DNA from: Companilactobacillus pabuli
GTDB lineage: Bacteria; Bacillota; Bacilli; Lactobacillales; Lactobacillaceae
DNA length: 64,000 nt
NCBI RefSeq assembly: GCF_014058425.1
Contig: NZ_CP049366.1
Span: 1,488,001-1,552,000, forward strand
Reading direction: 5' to 3'
Shown: one piece after another, positions 8,579 to 15,716 of the stretch
Position numbering within the stretch: position 1 is the first letter of the stretch
Layout: each line of letters starts with the position of its first letter
Notes under the pieces: model-generated
Seen by the model: only the letters and a program-made list of their open reading frames with translations
What the model was told of the DNA's origin: nothing
Database searches by the model: none
Made by a program: the position numbers and the translations under genes

Positions 8579-10000
8579 CCCTATTATTAATAGTACAAGA
8601 CCCGCTACGTAAATATTGTGCAATCCAGAAAAAAGAATTTGTCGCATTTTGGGTAAAAGCTGATGTGGCAAGGAACTTGCGGTTTGTGGATCAATCAATT
8701 TATTCATCATATCAACCGAAATATTACTGTTTTCAGCCGCACCTTTAGCTAAAGCTGTATTCAAGACGATACCGCAGACAGAAACCATCATTGATTGACC
8801 GATAGTTCTAACTAAAGTATTAAAACTAGTTGCGACACCCACGTTTTCTGGTTCGACAACTGTTTGAGAAGTAACTGTCGTTGTTGTAATTGTCAATCCA
8901 AAACCACAGCCAAGTATTCCTGCTAACATACAGAAGTACCAGAATGGCGTCGTTGGATTAGCCAACAATAACAATCCATTACCGACAAACAAGAAGAATA
9001 AACTAATGTAAATGACACGATTAGGTGCCATTTTTTTGATTAACGTTCCAGCCCAAAATGATCCAAAGATCCAAACAATTGAACTAGGTGTAACTGCAAA
9101 TCCACCCATAGATGGACTTAATCCTAAAATTCCTTGCATCCAAGTTGGAATGTAAGCTTCAAAACTAATTAAAAAACCACTAACTAATAAGGCCATTAAG
9201 TTTTGGATCACGAATGTTTTATTCTTGAACAATCCCAATGGTAAGATTGGATCACTCACATGTCTTTCTACTTTAATAAAGGCAAAAATAGAAATAATTG
9301 AAATAACTACCAAACCAATTGGCAAGAAAACATTTTTACTACCAATATTTTGTAGAGCCAACATCAATGGCAACAAAACTAGTACTAATAAAACTGTGCC
9401 AACATAGTCAATCTTAATTTTTTCATGTTCTCTTTTTTCTTCCTTAAAGAAGAACCAGATCAATGCCATAGTTAACAATCCTACAGGCAGATTGATCAAG
9501 AAAATCCAATGCCAACTTAACTGTTCAACAATGAAACCACCTAATAACGGTGCAATAACAGCGGCAATTCCCCAAGCTGATCCATTTAAACCTAAGATAC
9601 GAGCTCTTTTTTCAAGCGGATAAATATCAGCAATAATTGTAAAAGTCAACGGCTGGATTGCTCCAGAACCGATACCTTGAATTACACGTGCTAAGATCAA
9701 AGTCAGCATCGAATTAGACATCGCACAAAGTGTTGATCCGATAACGAAAATCACCAACCCTATCAAAAGAATTGGCTTACGACCGACAATATCTGATAAT
9801 TTCCCATAAATAGGTGTTGCTACGGCAGTCATTAATAAGTAAATTGAGAAGACCCAATTCATCAAACTAACCCCATGCAAACTACCGATAATCGTTGGCA
9901 TAGCAGTCGAAACGATTGTTCCCTCAATCGCTGTCATGAAGGTTGCAATGAAAACAGCAATCGTGACAATAACGACATTTGATTGTTTATTCTGTGCCAT
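8525..10000 (-). CDS. MFS drug:proton antiporter, DHA2 (14-TM) type
   Basis: This is a 491-residue membrane transporter. The cytoplasmic loop motif YGKLSDIVGRKP (motif A) is followed by an antiporter motif C region, NGSAWGIAAVIAPLLGG, at about residues 139-155. Some 14 hydrophobic segments are present, as in the EmrB/QacA branch. Proteins of this branch export toxic organic compounds in exchange for protons; the substrate is not predictable. It lies downstream of metK with a terminator between. Its C-terminal codons are antisense to the end of the PAP2 gene (54-bp convergent overlap, 8525-8578). Confidence 0.9.
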   Translation of the reverse strand: MAQNKQSNVVIVTIAVFIATFMTAIEGTIVSTAMPTIIGSLHGVSLMNWVFSIYLLMTAVATPIYGKLSDIVGRKPILLIGLVIFVIGSTLCAMSNSMLTLILARVIQGIGSGAIQPLTFTIIADIYPLEKRARILGLNGSAWGIAAVIAPLLGGFIVEQLSWHWIFLINLPVGLLTMALIWFFFKEEKREHEKIKIDYVGTVLLVLVLLPLMLALQNIGSKNVFLPIGLVVISIISIFAFIKVERHVSDPILPLGLFKNKTFVIQNLMALLVSGFLISFEAYIPTWMQGILGLSPSMGGFAVTPSSIVWIFGSFWAGTLIKKMAPNRVIYISLFFLFVGNGLLLLANPTTPFWYFCMLAGILGCGFGLTITTTTVTSQTVVEPENVGVATSFNTLVRTIGQSMMVSVCGIVLNTALAKGAAENSNISVDMMNKLIDPQTASSLPHQLLPKMRQILFSGLHNIYVAGLVLLIIGLIFNAFELKNKKILGSK

Positions 10001-10016
10001 TAAATAATTCCTCCCA

Positions 10017-10060
10017 TAAAAAAAGAGACCTTCCTAAAGTTTGCCTTTAAGAACGCCTCT
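10017..10060 (-). terminator. metK terminator
   Basis: Minus-strand hairpin AGAGGCGTTCTTAAA / TTTAGGAAGGTCTCT with a 7-base loop, followed by a run of T. It sits 11 bases after the metK stop and just before the MFS gene's ribosome binding site. Confidence 0.85.
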
Positions 10061-10071
10061 GTAATCACCGA

Positions 10072-11265
10072 TTAAATATTCAAGAATTTCTTAATATCAT
10101 TAACTTTATCAAGTTTTTCCCAAGGTAAATCGATATCTGTACGTCCGAAGTGACCATATGCGGCCGTCTTCTTATAAATTGGTCTTTGTAGATCCAACAT
10201 TTTAATAATACCTAGTGGACGAAGATCGAAGAATTTATTGATAACTTCTTCAATTTTTTCTTCGTCAAAATCACTAGTGCCAAAAGTATCAACGTGAATT
10301 GACACTGGTTTTGCCACACCAATAGCGTAAGCAATTTGGATTTCAACTTTTTCAGCAACACCGGCAGCTACAAGGTTTTTAGCAATGTATCTAGCAGCAT
10401 AGCTTGCTGAACGGTCAACTTTAGTAGCATCTTTACCTGAAAAGGCACCACCACCGTGACGTGCAAAACCACCATATGTATCAACGATGACTTTACGTCC
10501 TGTAAGACCGGAATCACCTTCTGGTCCACCAATGACGAAACGACCTGTAGGATTGATTAAAATCTTAGTCTTGTCGTCCATCATGTTTGCAGGAACAACT
10601 TCGTCGATAACGTACTTCTTGATATCTTTTTGAACTTGTTCCAAACTAGCCTCAGCTTTGTGTTGAGTACTTAAAACAATTGTATCCACACGAACAGGAT
10701 GATCATTTTCATCATATTCGATTGTTACTTGTGACTTAGCGTCAGGCATCAAGTATGGGATAGTATGGTTCTTTCTAACTTCAGCAGTTTTTCTCATCAA
10801 CTTGTGAGCTAGAGAGATTGGTAAAGGCATAAATTCTTTAGTTTCATTAGTTGCAAATCCGAATACGAAACCTTGGTCACCGGCACCGATTTGATCCAAT
10901 GGATCTTTATCATCACTACCACGTTCTTCCAAAGCATCGTCAACACCTTGAGCAATATCAGGAGATTGTTCATCTAGTGCTACTAAAACGGCACAGCTAT
11001 TACCGTTGAAACCAGGGTTTGTTCCATCATAGCCGATATCAGTAATTGTCTTACGAACAACTGCTTGAATATCAACGTATGCAGAAGTAGAAACTTCACC
11101 AACAACTAAAACTAAACCGGTTGTAACAGTAGTTTCAACAGCAACACGTGCATCTTTATCCTTTGTTAAAATTGCATCGAGAATTGCATCACTGATTTGA
11201 TCAGCAACCTTATCTGGATGTCCTTCTGAAACTGATTCAGAAGTAAATAAATAATTTTTTGACAT
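10072..11265 (-). CDS. metK: S-adenosylmethionine synthetase
   Basis: Makes S-adenosylmethionine from methionine and ATP in the cytoplasm. The 397 residues match the family length. Recognisable motifs are [33 protein letters not shown] and YGHFGRTD. The frame stays open for 19 codons upstream to 11322, but that stretch is the S_MK riboswitch. The real ATG is at 11265, 7 bases after AAGGTGG, and begins [19 protein letters not shown] as in other MetK proteins. Expression is likely shut by SAM itself through that leader. Confidence 0.98.
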   Translation of the reverse strand: MSKNYLFTSESVSEGHPDKVADQISDAILDAILTKDKDARVAVETTVTTGLVLVVGEVSTSAYVDIQAVVRKTITDIGYDGTNPGFNGNSCAVLVALDEQSPDIAQGVDDALEERGSDDKDPLDQIGAGDQGFVFGFATNETKEFMPLPISLAHKLMRKTAEVRKNHTIPYLMPDAKSQVTIEYDENDHPVRVDTIVLSTQHKAEASLEQVQKDIKKYVIDEVVPANMMDDKTKILINPTGRFVIGGPEGDSGLTGRKVIVDTYGGFARHGGGAFSGKDATKVDRSASYAARYIAKNLVAAGVAEKVEIQIAYAIGVAKPVSIHVDTFGTSDFDEEKIEEVINKFFDLRPLGIIKMLDLQRPIYKKTAAYGHFGRTDIDLPWEKLDKVNDIKKFLNI

Positions 11266-11267
11266 AT

Positions 11268-11342
11268 CTTTTCCACCTTTTCGGTTACAGGGCTTCTCCT
11301 TTAAAATAAAAAAGGATCCCATCAGGAACCTTTTAATAGGTT
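11268..11342 (-). promoter_or_regulatory. S_MK box (SAM-III) riboswitch
   Basis: The metK leader contains the class signatures in order: GGTTCCTGATGGGATCC, a loop, then GCCCTGTAACCGAAAAGGTGG running into the ribosome binding site. In this lactic acid bacterial class, SAM binding pairs the anti-Shine-Dalgarno (GGTTCC side) with the Shine-Dalgarno and blocks translation of metK. The sequence fits the known consensus by memory; I could not run a covariance model. Confidence 0.92.
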
Positions 11343-11379
11343 AACACAAAACTAATTGGTTTTCATGAAAAAAATCAAT

Positions 11380-11408
11380 TTGACGATAAAGTTTTTCTAC
11401 ATTAATAT
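11380..11408 (+). promoter_or_regulatory. promoter for the unknown membrane protein gene
   Basis: TTGACG (11380-11385), 17-bp spacer, TAATAT (11403-11408), about 26 bases before the ATG at 11434. An AAAAGGAG ribosome binding site follows. Confidence 0.7.
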
Positions 11409-11433
11409 GATTTTATAACTAAAAGGAGTCGCT

Positions 11434-12108
11434 ATGGATAAGTTAAACTCTAGAAAATTACTTGCAACTTTTATTGAATTTATTAGTTACCATATCTTTC
11501 CATTTATCTTTATTTTTATGCATGATTTGCACAATTATTCCTTACATGGATTTTTAATTATTATGGTAGCTATGGTAGCTTTGTACAAAGAATTCATTTT
11601 AAAATTGAATCCCAATAAATATTTTCACATTTTATATAGTGCCATCTATTTATTATTAGCAATCTTATCGTTAAGGTCGCTAAATATATTCGTTATCATT
11701 TTGATTTTTGCTCAGTTAGCATTCCTATACCTAATGAGATACTTGCCAGCTAATAATCAAAACTTCACTTCATTGGTAGAAAATTTTGTTGTTCCTAGTT
11801 TTATGTCCATTGCAATTGCTTTTACTTACATGCATTTTATTTCAGTAACCTTCGTAGTTCCTTTATTATTAGTCAACTTAGCAACAGTTCTTATTAACTA
11901 TTTTGAAGGCACTAAGTTTGATTACATTGAATTAATAGCCATTTCAGGTTTGAGCCTAATCTTATTCTTAATGAACTATATAAATCTCTGGACGGCTCTT
12001 ATCATCGTTATTTTCGTAGTTTCCATGTCTTTGTTGAAACTCTTCAAGAATTTCAATCAATCGAATTTAGTTTATCGTGTAATTGGAAACTTAATTTTAA
12101 TTATTTAA
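11434..12108 (+). CDS. unknown polytopic membrane protein
   Basis: I do not recognise this 224-residue protein. It is very hydrophobic, with about seven membrane-spanning stretches separated by short loops, and has no conserved charged motif that I can name. It has its own promoter, a good ribosome binding site (AAAAGGAG) and its own terminator, so it is a stand-alone gene. It lies between metK on the other strand and a tRNA pair. Function open. Confidence 0.75.
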   Translation: MDKLNSRKLLATFIEFISYHIFPFIFIFMHDLHNYSLHGFLIIMVAMVALYKEFILKLNPNKYFHILYSAIYLLLAILSLRSLNIFVIILIFAQLAFLYLMRYLPANNQNFTSLVENFVVPSFMSIAIAFTYMHFISVTFVVPLLLVNLATVLINYFEGTKFDYIELIAISGLSLILFLMNYINLWTALIIVIFVVSMSLLKLFKNFNQSNLVYRVIGNLILII

Positions 12109-12132
12109 GGATTTTCAGAAAATCCTTTTTTT
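12107..12132 (+). terminator. rho-independent terminator
   Basis: AAGGATTTT / AAAATCCTT with a tiny loop, then seven T. The gene's TAA stop is part of the first arm. Confidence 0.92.
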
Positions 12133-12142
12133 ATTGCACAAA

Positions 12143-12170
12143 AAAACATCTAACCGAAGTTAGATGTTTT
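12143..12170 (-). terminator. terminator of the tRNA-Glu/tRNA-Val unit
   Basis: Minus-strand hairpin ACATCTAAC-TTCG-GTTAGATGT with a stable UUCG tetraloop followed by a T-run. It lies back to back with the plus-strand terminator. Confidence 0.92.
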
Positions 12171-12181
12171 ATCTTTTGGAA

Positions 12182-12254
12182 TGGAGGATACAGGGATCGA
12201 ACCTGTGACCTCCTGCTTGTAAGGCAGATGCTCTCCCAGCTGAGCTAATCCTCC
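12182..12254 (-). tRNA. tRNA-Val (anticodon TAC)
   Basis: Complete cloverleaf: acceptor GGAGGAT/ATCCTCC, D-arm AGCTCAGCTGGGAGAGC, anticodon stem CTGCC-TTACAAG-GCAGG region with TAC, and T-loop GGTTCGATCC. No CCA is encoded; the discriminator is A. It is transcribed after tRNA-Glu, 4 bases apart. Confidence 0.96.
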
Positions 12255-12258
12255 AAAA

Positions 12259-12330
12259 TGACCCGTACGAGATTTGAACTCATGTTACCGCCGTGAAAGG
12301 GCGGTGTCTTAACCACTTGACCAACGGGTC
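12259..12330 (-). tRNA. tRNA-Glu (anticodon TTC)
   Basis: Cloverleaf with acceptor GACCCGT/ACGGGTC, D-arm TGGTCAAGTGGTTAAGAC, anticodon loop CTTTCAC (TTC) on a CCGCC/GGCGG stem, and T-loop GTTCAAATC. It is the first gene of the pair with tRNA-Val. Confidence 0.95.
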
Positions 12331-12454
12331 ATAAATATTTATTTATGTATTGCTCTCTCAAGCACAAGAAATATAATACAATAATAAATGAGGTCTAGCA
12401 AGCTTTTTTTTAAACTTTTTTGAATTTTTTTCAAAATTAGGAGGATAATGGATT

Positions 12455-13078
12455 TTGAACGTGCAAAAATACTTTGAAAACGGCAATACAATGGATATTG
12501 CCCAAGATATGTTAGGTCATACTTTTTCTTATAAGTCTGATCAGGGGAACTTTTCCGGTATCATTGTCGAAACGGAGGCCTACTTGGGCCCTATCGACAT
12601 GGCGGCCCACAGTTACAATGGACGCCACACCAAAGCTAATGATCCACTCTATCAAGCTGGAGGGACAATTTATATTTATTCTATCCACAGTTGGTTAGAT
12701 ATGGATATCAGTGTCCAAAAAGCCGGAACACCCAACGGAATTTTGATTCGTGCCCTTCAACCACTAGAAGGTGTGGAGTTAATGGAAGAAAATCGTGGTA
12801 AAACTAAATTCGAAATTACTAACGGTCCAGCTAAATGGATGGCAGCTTTTGGTATTAAGGACAAAACTTTATCTGGCACTGCTTTAAATGCCGATAACTT
12901 TATTTTTTCAGACAAAAAAATCCAGACTCCTAAGAATATTCTGGCGACACCTAGAATTGGTGTGAAGAATAAGGAACCCTGGACTTCAAAAAATATGCGT
13001 TTTATTGTTGAAGGCAACCCTTACGTATCGAAATTGCCTAAACGAGATATGAATCTAGATACTTATGGCTGGCTATAA
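12455..13078 (+). CDS. DNA-3-methyladenine glycosylase (AAG/MPG family)
   Basis: This is a 207-residue base-excision repair enzyme that removes alkylated purines. The family signatures are the start of the fold (DIAQDMLGHTF), VETEAYLGPIDMAAHSY with the catalytic Glu, GGTIYIYSIHSW and TNGPAKWMAAFGI. The start is unclear. The frame opens at TTG 12455, 10 bases after AGGAGG. A neighbouring ATG at 12448 reads MDFERAKIL and stops; removing one A from the five-A run at about 12464-12469 would fuse it in frame as MDFERAKYFENGNT. The stop codon overlaps the convergent ATPase gene by 6 bases. Confidence 0.9.
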   Translation: MNVQKYFENGNTMDIAQDMLGHTFSYKSDQGNFSGIIVETEAYLGPIDMAAHSYNGRHTKANDPLYQAGGTIYIYSIHSWLDMDISVQKAGTPNGILIRALQPLEGVELMEENRGKTKFEITNGPAKWMAAFGIKDKTLSGTALNADNFIFSDKKIQTPKNILATPRIGVKNKEPWTSKNMRFIVEGNPYVSKLPKRDMNLDTYGWL

Positions 13079-14872
13079 ACGATCACTTCTAGCACGAAGC
13101 GCATAAAGAATAGCTACTGTATCAACCACTTCTTGTAACATAGCTCCAATAATAGTAGGAATTAAGCCAAATGCTGCAATTAACATCAAGGCGATACAAA
13201 TAAAGATACCTATCAAAACTGCTTCTCGAGCGACTTTCATCGTATCATGTGCAATTTTGACTGCCGTACTTACCTTGCTCAAGTCATCTTGCAAAATAAC
13301 TGCATCTGCTGACTCACTGGCGGCATTAGCACCCTTGTAACCCATGGCAATACCAACATCGGCTAAAGCTAGTGCTGGAGCATCATTGACACCATCACCA
13401 ACCATGACAGTTGGATGATATTCTTTATCTAACTCATCGATAATCTTTACTTTATCAGCTGGTAAACTAGTTGGATAAGACTTTGTAATACCCACTTCTG
13501 AAGCAACCATTTCGGTTGCTTCTTTTTTATCCCCAGAAATCATCAAGATATTCTTGATACCAAAATCCTTTAATTTAGCAATCGTTGCTTTTGATTCTGG
13601 ACGGATTTGATCAAGTAGACTATAAACACCAGCGTATTGATCATCAATTGAAACATACACACCCGAACCTTTTACTTCATCGACTGTTTCTTTTGTAACG
13701 AAACTAGCTTGGCCGACTTTTACTACATGTCCTTCAATTTTACCAACAATTCCTTCAGCTGTGATTTCTTTCAGATCATCAGTCTTTTTCAAAGTTACAT
13801 TATTGCTTCTAGCGTAATCGACAATTGCCTCCGCCATAACGTGACTCGAATTCTGTTCAATTGAGGCCGCATATGACATAACGGTCTTTTCATCGAAATG
13901 GTTCGTTGTTCTAAATTCATCTACAAACAGCTTTCCTTTCGTAATCGTACCAGTTTTATCAAAAGCTACTGTCTTAGCTGAATTGAGTTTCTCCAAAGCT
14001 GTCCCGGATTTGATAATAATACCATTACGACTCGTACGACTCATTCCCGAAACAAAGGCAATCGGTGCTGCCAAAATCAATGGACAAGGTGAAGCTACTA
14101 CAAGAACTTGCGCAATTCTAACTGGATCTTTAGAAACATACCAAGCCACACCCGCAATAATATAAGCAATCAAAGTAAATGGTACGGCATAACGATCAGC
14201 CAAACGAACAAATTTAGCTGGATGAGTTTCTGATTCTTTAACCAATTTAACAATAGCTTGATATTCTGAATCAGCCGCAATTTTTTCCGCTTTAATTTGG
14301 AAAGGATTTTCCCCGTTAATAGAACCAGACATAACGTGACTACCTTTTGAAACATTCACAGGAACTGATTCACCGGTTAATGAAGATTCATCAATTTCAG
14401 ATTGTCCATCAATTACTACACCATCAACTGGAACTTGTTCCTTAGGACGAACTAAAATTTCATCCCCAACTTTGACATCATCAATATCAACATCAGTTAT
14501 GTCGCCGTCCTTTAAAAGATGTGCTTTCGATGGTGTGTTATCTAAAAGTGACTTCAATTCACTCTTAGCTTTATTAGCAGCATATTCTTCTAAAGTATCG
14601 CCACCTGTCAGCATCAACAATACGATCCAACCAGCCCAATATTGCCCCAAAACAATTGTGGCCACAATAGCCGTAATAGCCAACAGATCGATTCCAAAAT
14701 TGCCAGACTTTAAAACCTTAATCATATCAATGAACATAATCAAAGCTAATAAAAGACCCAAAATACTGATAATTAATTGGGCATAACTTGGCAAATGGAA
14801 AATAAACTCTAACACTGCAGCAATGAAACCAATAGTCAAAGTTCCGTATAACTTAATCTTATCTGAGTTCAT
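13073..14872 (-). CDS. heavy-metal P1B-type ATPase
   Basis: This is a 599-residue metal pump without an N-terminal HMA domain. It has an actuator loop with TGES (about 166), the membrane metal site SPCPL in the fourth core helix (about 264) and the phosphorylation site DKTGTITKG (about 302). The hinge GDGVNDAPALA follows at about 495. The SPC-type motif points to the P1B-4 or a related group (Zn/Cd/Co and others). The final helix reads QEVVDTVAILYALRA where P1B-4 proteins usually have HEGGT, so the metal is uncertain. A Fur-family-like palindrome lies just upstream of its promoter region. The ribosome binding site is GGAGGG, 10 bases from the ATG. Confidence 0.92.
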   Translation of the reverse strand: MNSDKIKLYGTLTIGFIAAVLEFIFHLPSYAQLIISILGLLLALIMFIDMIKVLKSGNFGIDLLAITAIVATIVLGQYWAGWIVLLMLTGGDTLEEYAANKAKSELKSLLDNTPSKAHLLKDGDITDVDIDDVKVGDEILVRPKEQVPVDGVVIDGQSEIDESSLTGESVPVNVSKGSHVMSGSINGENPFQIKAEKIAADSEYQAIVKLVKESETHPAKFVRLADRYAVPFTLIAYIIAGVAWYVSKDPVRIAQVLVVASPCPLILAAPIAFVSGMSRTSRNGIIIKSGTALEKLNSAKTVAFDKTGTITKGKLFVDEFRTTNHFDEKTVMSYAASIEQNSSHVMAEAIVDYARSNNVTLKKTDDLKEITAEGIVGKIEGHVVKVGQASFVTKETVDEVKGSGVYVSIDDQYAGVYSLLDQIRPESKATIAKLKDFGIKNILMISGDKKEATEMVASEVGITKSYPTSLPADKVKIIDELDKEYHPTVMVGDGVNDAPALALADVGIAMGYKGANAASESADAVILQDDLSKVSTAVKIAHDTMKVAREAVLIGIFICIALMLIAAFGLIPTIIGAMLQEVVDTVAILYALRARSDRL

Positions 14873-14907
14873 AAAAACACATCCCTCCGATTATTATCTT
14901 TACCCAA

Positions 14908-14913
14908 ATTATA
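14908..14913 (-). promoter_or_regulatory. -10 element of the metal ATPase gene
   Basis: Perfect TATAAT on the minus strand about 36 bases before the ATG. No clear -35 is seen; the Fur-like palindrome at 14949-14970 starts directly upstream of where the -35 would be. Confidence 0.5.
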
Positions 14914-14948
14914 ACTGCTTTAAAATCTTTTTTAAAGTCTTTTTTGGA

Positions 14949-14970
14949 ATGATTCTCATTTAATTATCAT
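14949..14970 (-). promoter_or_regulatory. possible Fur-family operator
   Basis: Minus strand ATGATAATTAAATGAGAATCAT is an imperfect inverted repeat (ATGAT...ATCAT with TGATAA/GAATCA half sites), similar to Fur, Zur or PerR boxes. Its place upstream of a metal ATPase gene makes metal-dependent control plausible, but the match is only partial. Confidence 0.4.
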
Positions 14971-15085
14971 TTTTAATAAAAAGTTGTAATAAGCTACATA
15001 AGTAGATTTCATAGCATTAATTTAATCTGGAAAGAAACTAATTTAGCTTATATTATGTCTGATTTAAGTCAGAAAAAGCAAAGAA

Positions 15086-15119
15086 AATGACACCTATTTG
15101 ATTTAAAATAGATGCCATT
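15086..15119 (-). terminator. nrdG terminator
   Basis: Minus-strand stem AATGGCATCTATTT / AAATAGGTGTCATT with a short loop, followed by TTTC and further T-rich sequence. It is 16 bases after the nrdG stop. Confidence 0.75.
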
Positions 15120-15134
15120 TATCAATTGATAACA

Positions 15135-15716
15135 TTATTTAATTAATTTATCCCATATTACAACGCTGCCACTGGCTAAAGACCTTGGCACATCAATGAT
15201 TCTTTGATTAGACGAGCCTCTAAATTGTAACGATAGATCTTTTTTTCTAAGTAAGAATCGACCGTCAACTAAAATATCGATCAAAGATAACAATTCTAGT
15301 TTATCGTCTGATTCCTGCATCATTTCATCCCACGAATAGCCTGTCCAAGACCAAATATCCTTTGTATGACCGAATTCTTTTCTAATTCGTTTACATAACG
15401 ATAGACACACTTCCGTATTCAAGAAAGGTTCTCCACCTAATAAGGTCAATCCTTGAACATAGCTTTGGCTAAGATCCTTAATAATCTGGTCTTCTAATTT
15501 CTTAGTATATGGCTTCCCATAACGAAAATCTTGAGCAGCAACGTTATAGCAACCTGGACAACGAAAAAGACACCCAGATACATAGAGACTACATCTAACC
15601 CCTTCTCCATCAACAAAATTAAATGGTTTATAATCGGCAATTCTTTTAAGACTGTGGTCCGCGCTCAACCATTCTTTGGGAGTCGGATTGTTTGGTTCTC
15701 TCATATTTGGCCGCAT
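15135..15716 (-). CDS. nrdG: anaerobic ribonucleotide reductase activating protein (radical SAM)
   Basis: Installs the glycyl radical on NrdD using S-adenosylmethionine and a 4Fe-4S cluster. The cluster cysteines are C49, C53 and C56 (SGCLFRCPGCYN), the C-x3-C-x2-C spacing of NrdG. The LLGGEPF segment is the usual glycine-rich SAM-binding strand. The 193 residues fit the family. The first ATG (15716) has GGAG 10 bases upstream and lies inside the last codons of nrdD (71-bp overlap), which points to translational coupling. An ATG at 15704 is an alternative start. Confidence 0.96.
   Translation of the reverse strand: MRPNMREPNNPTPKEWLSADHSLKRIADYKPFNFVDGEGVRCSLYVSGCLFRCPGCYNVAAQDFRYGKPYTKKLEDQIIKDLSQSYVQGLTLLGGEPFLNTEVCLSLCKRIRKEFGHTKDIWSWTGYSWDEMMQESDDKLELLSLIDILVDGRFLLRKKDLSLQFRGSSNQRIIDVPRSLASGSVVIWDKLIK

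Noticed and set aside
11266-11322. N-terminal extension of MetK
   Set aside because: It is the S_MK riboswitch and contains the ribosome binding site of the true ATG at 11265.
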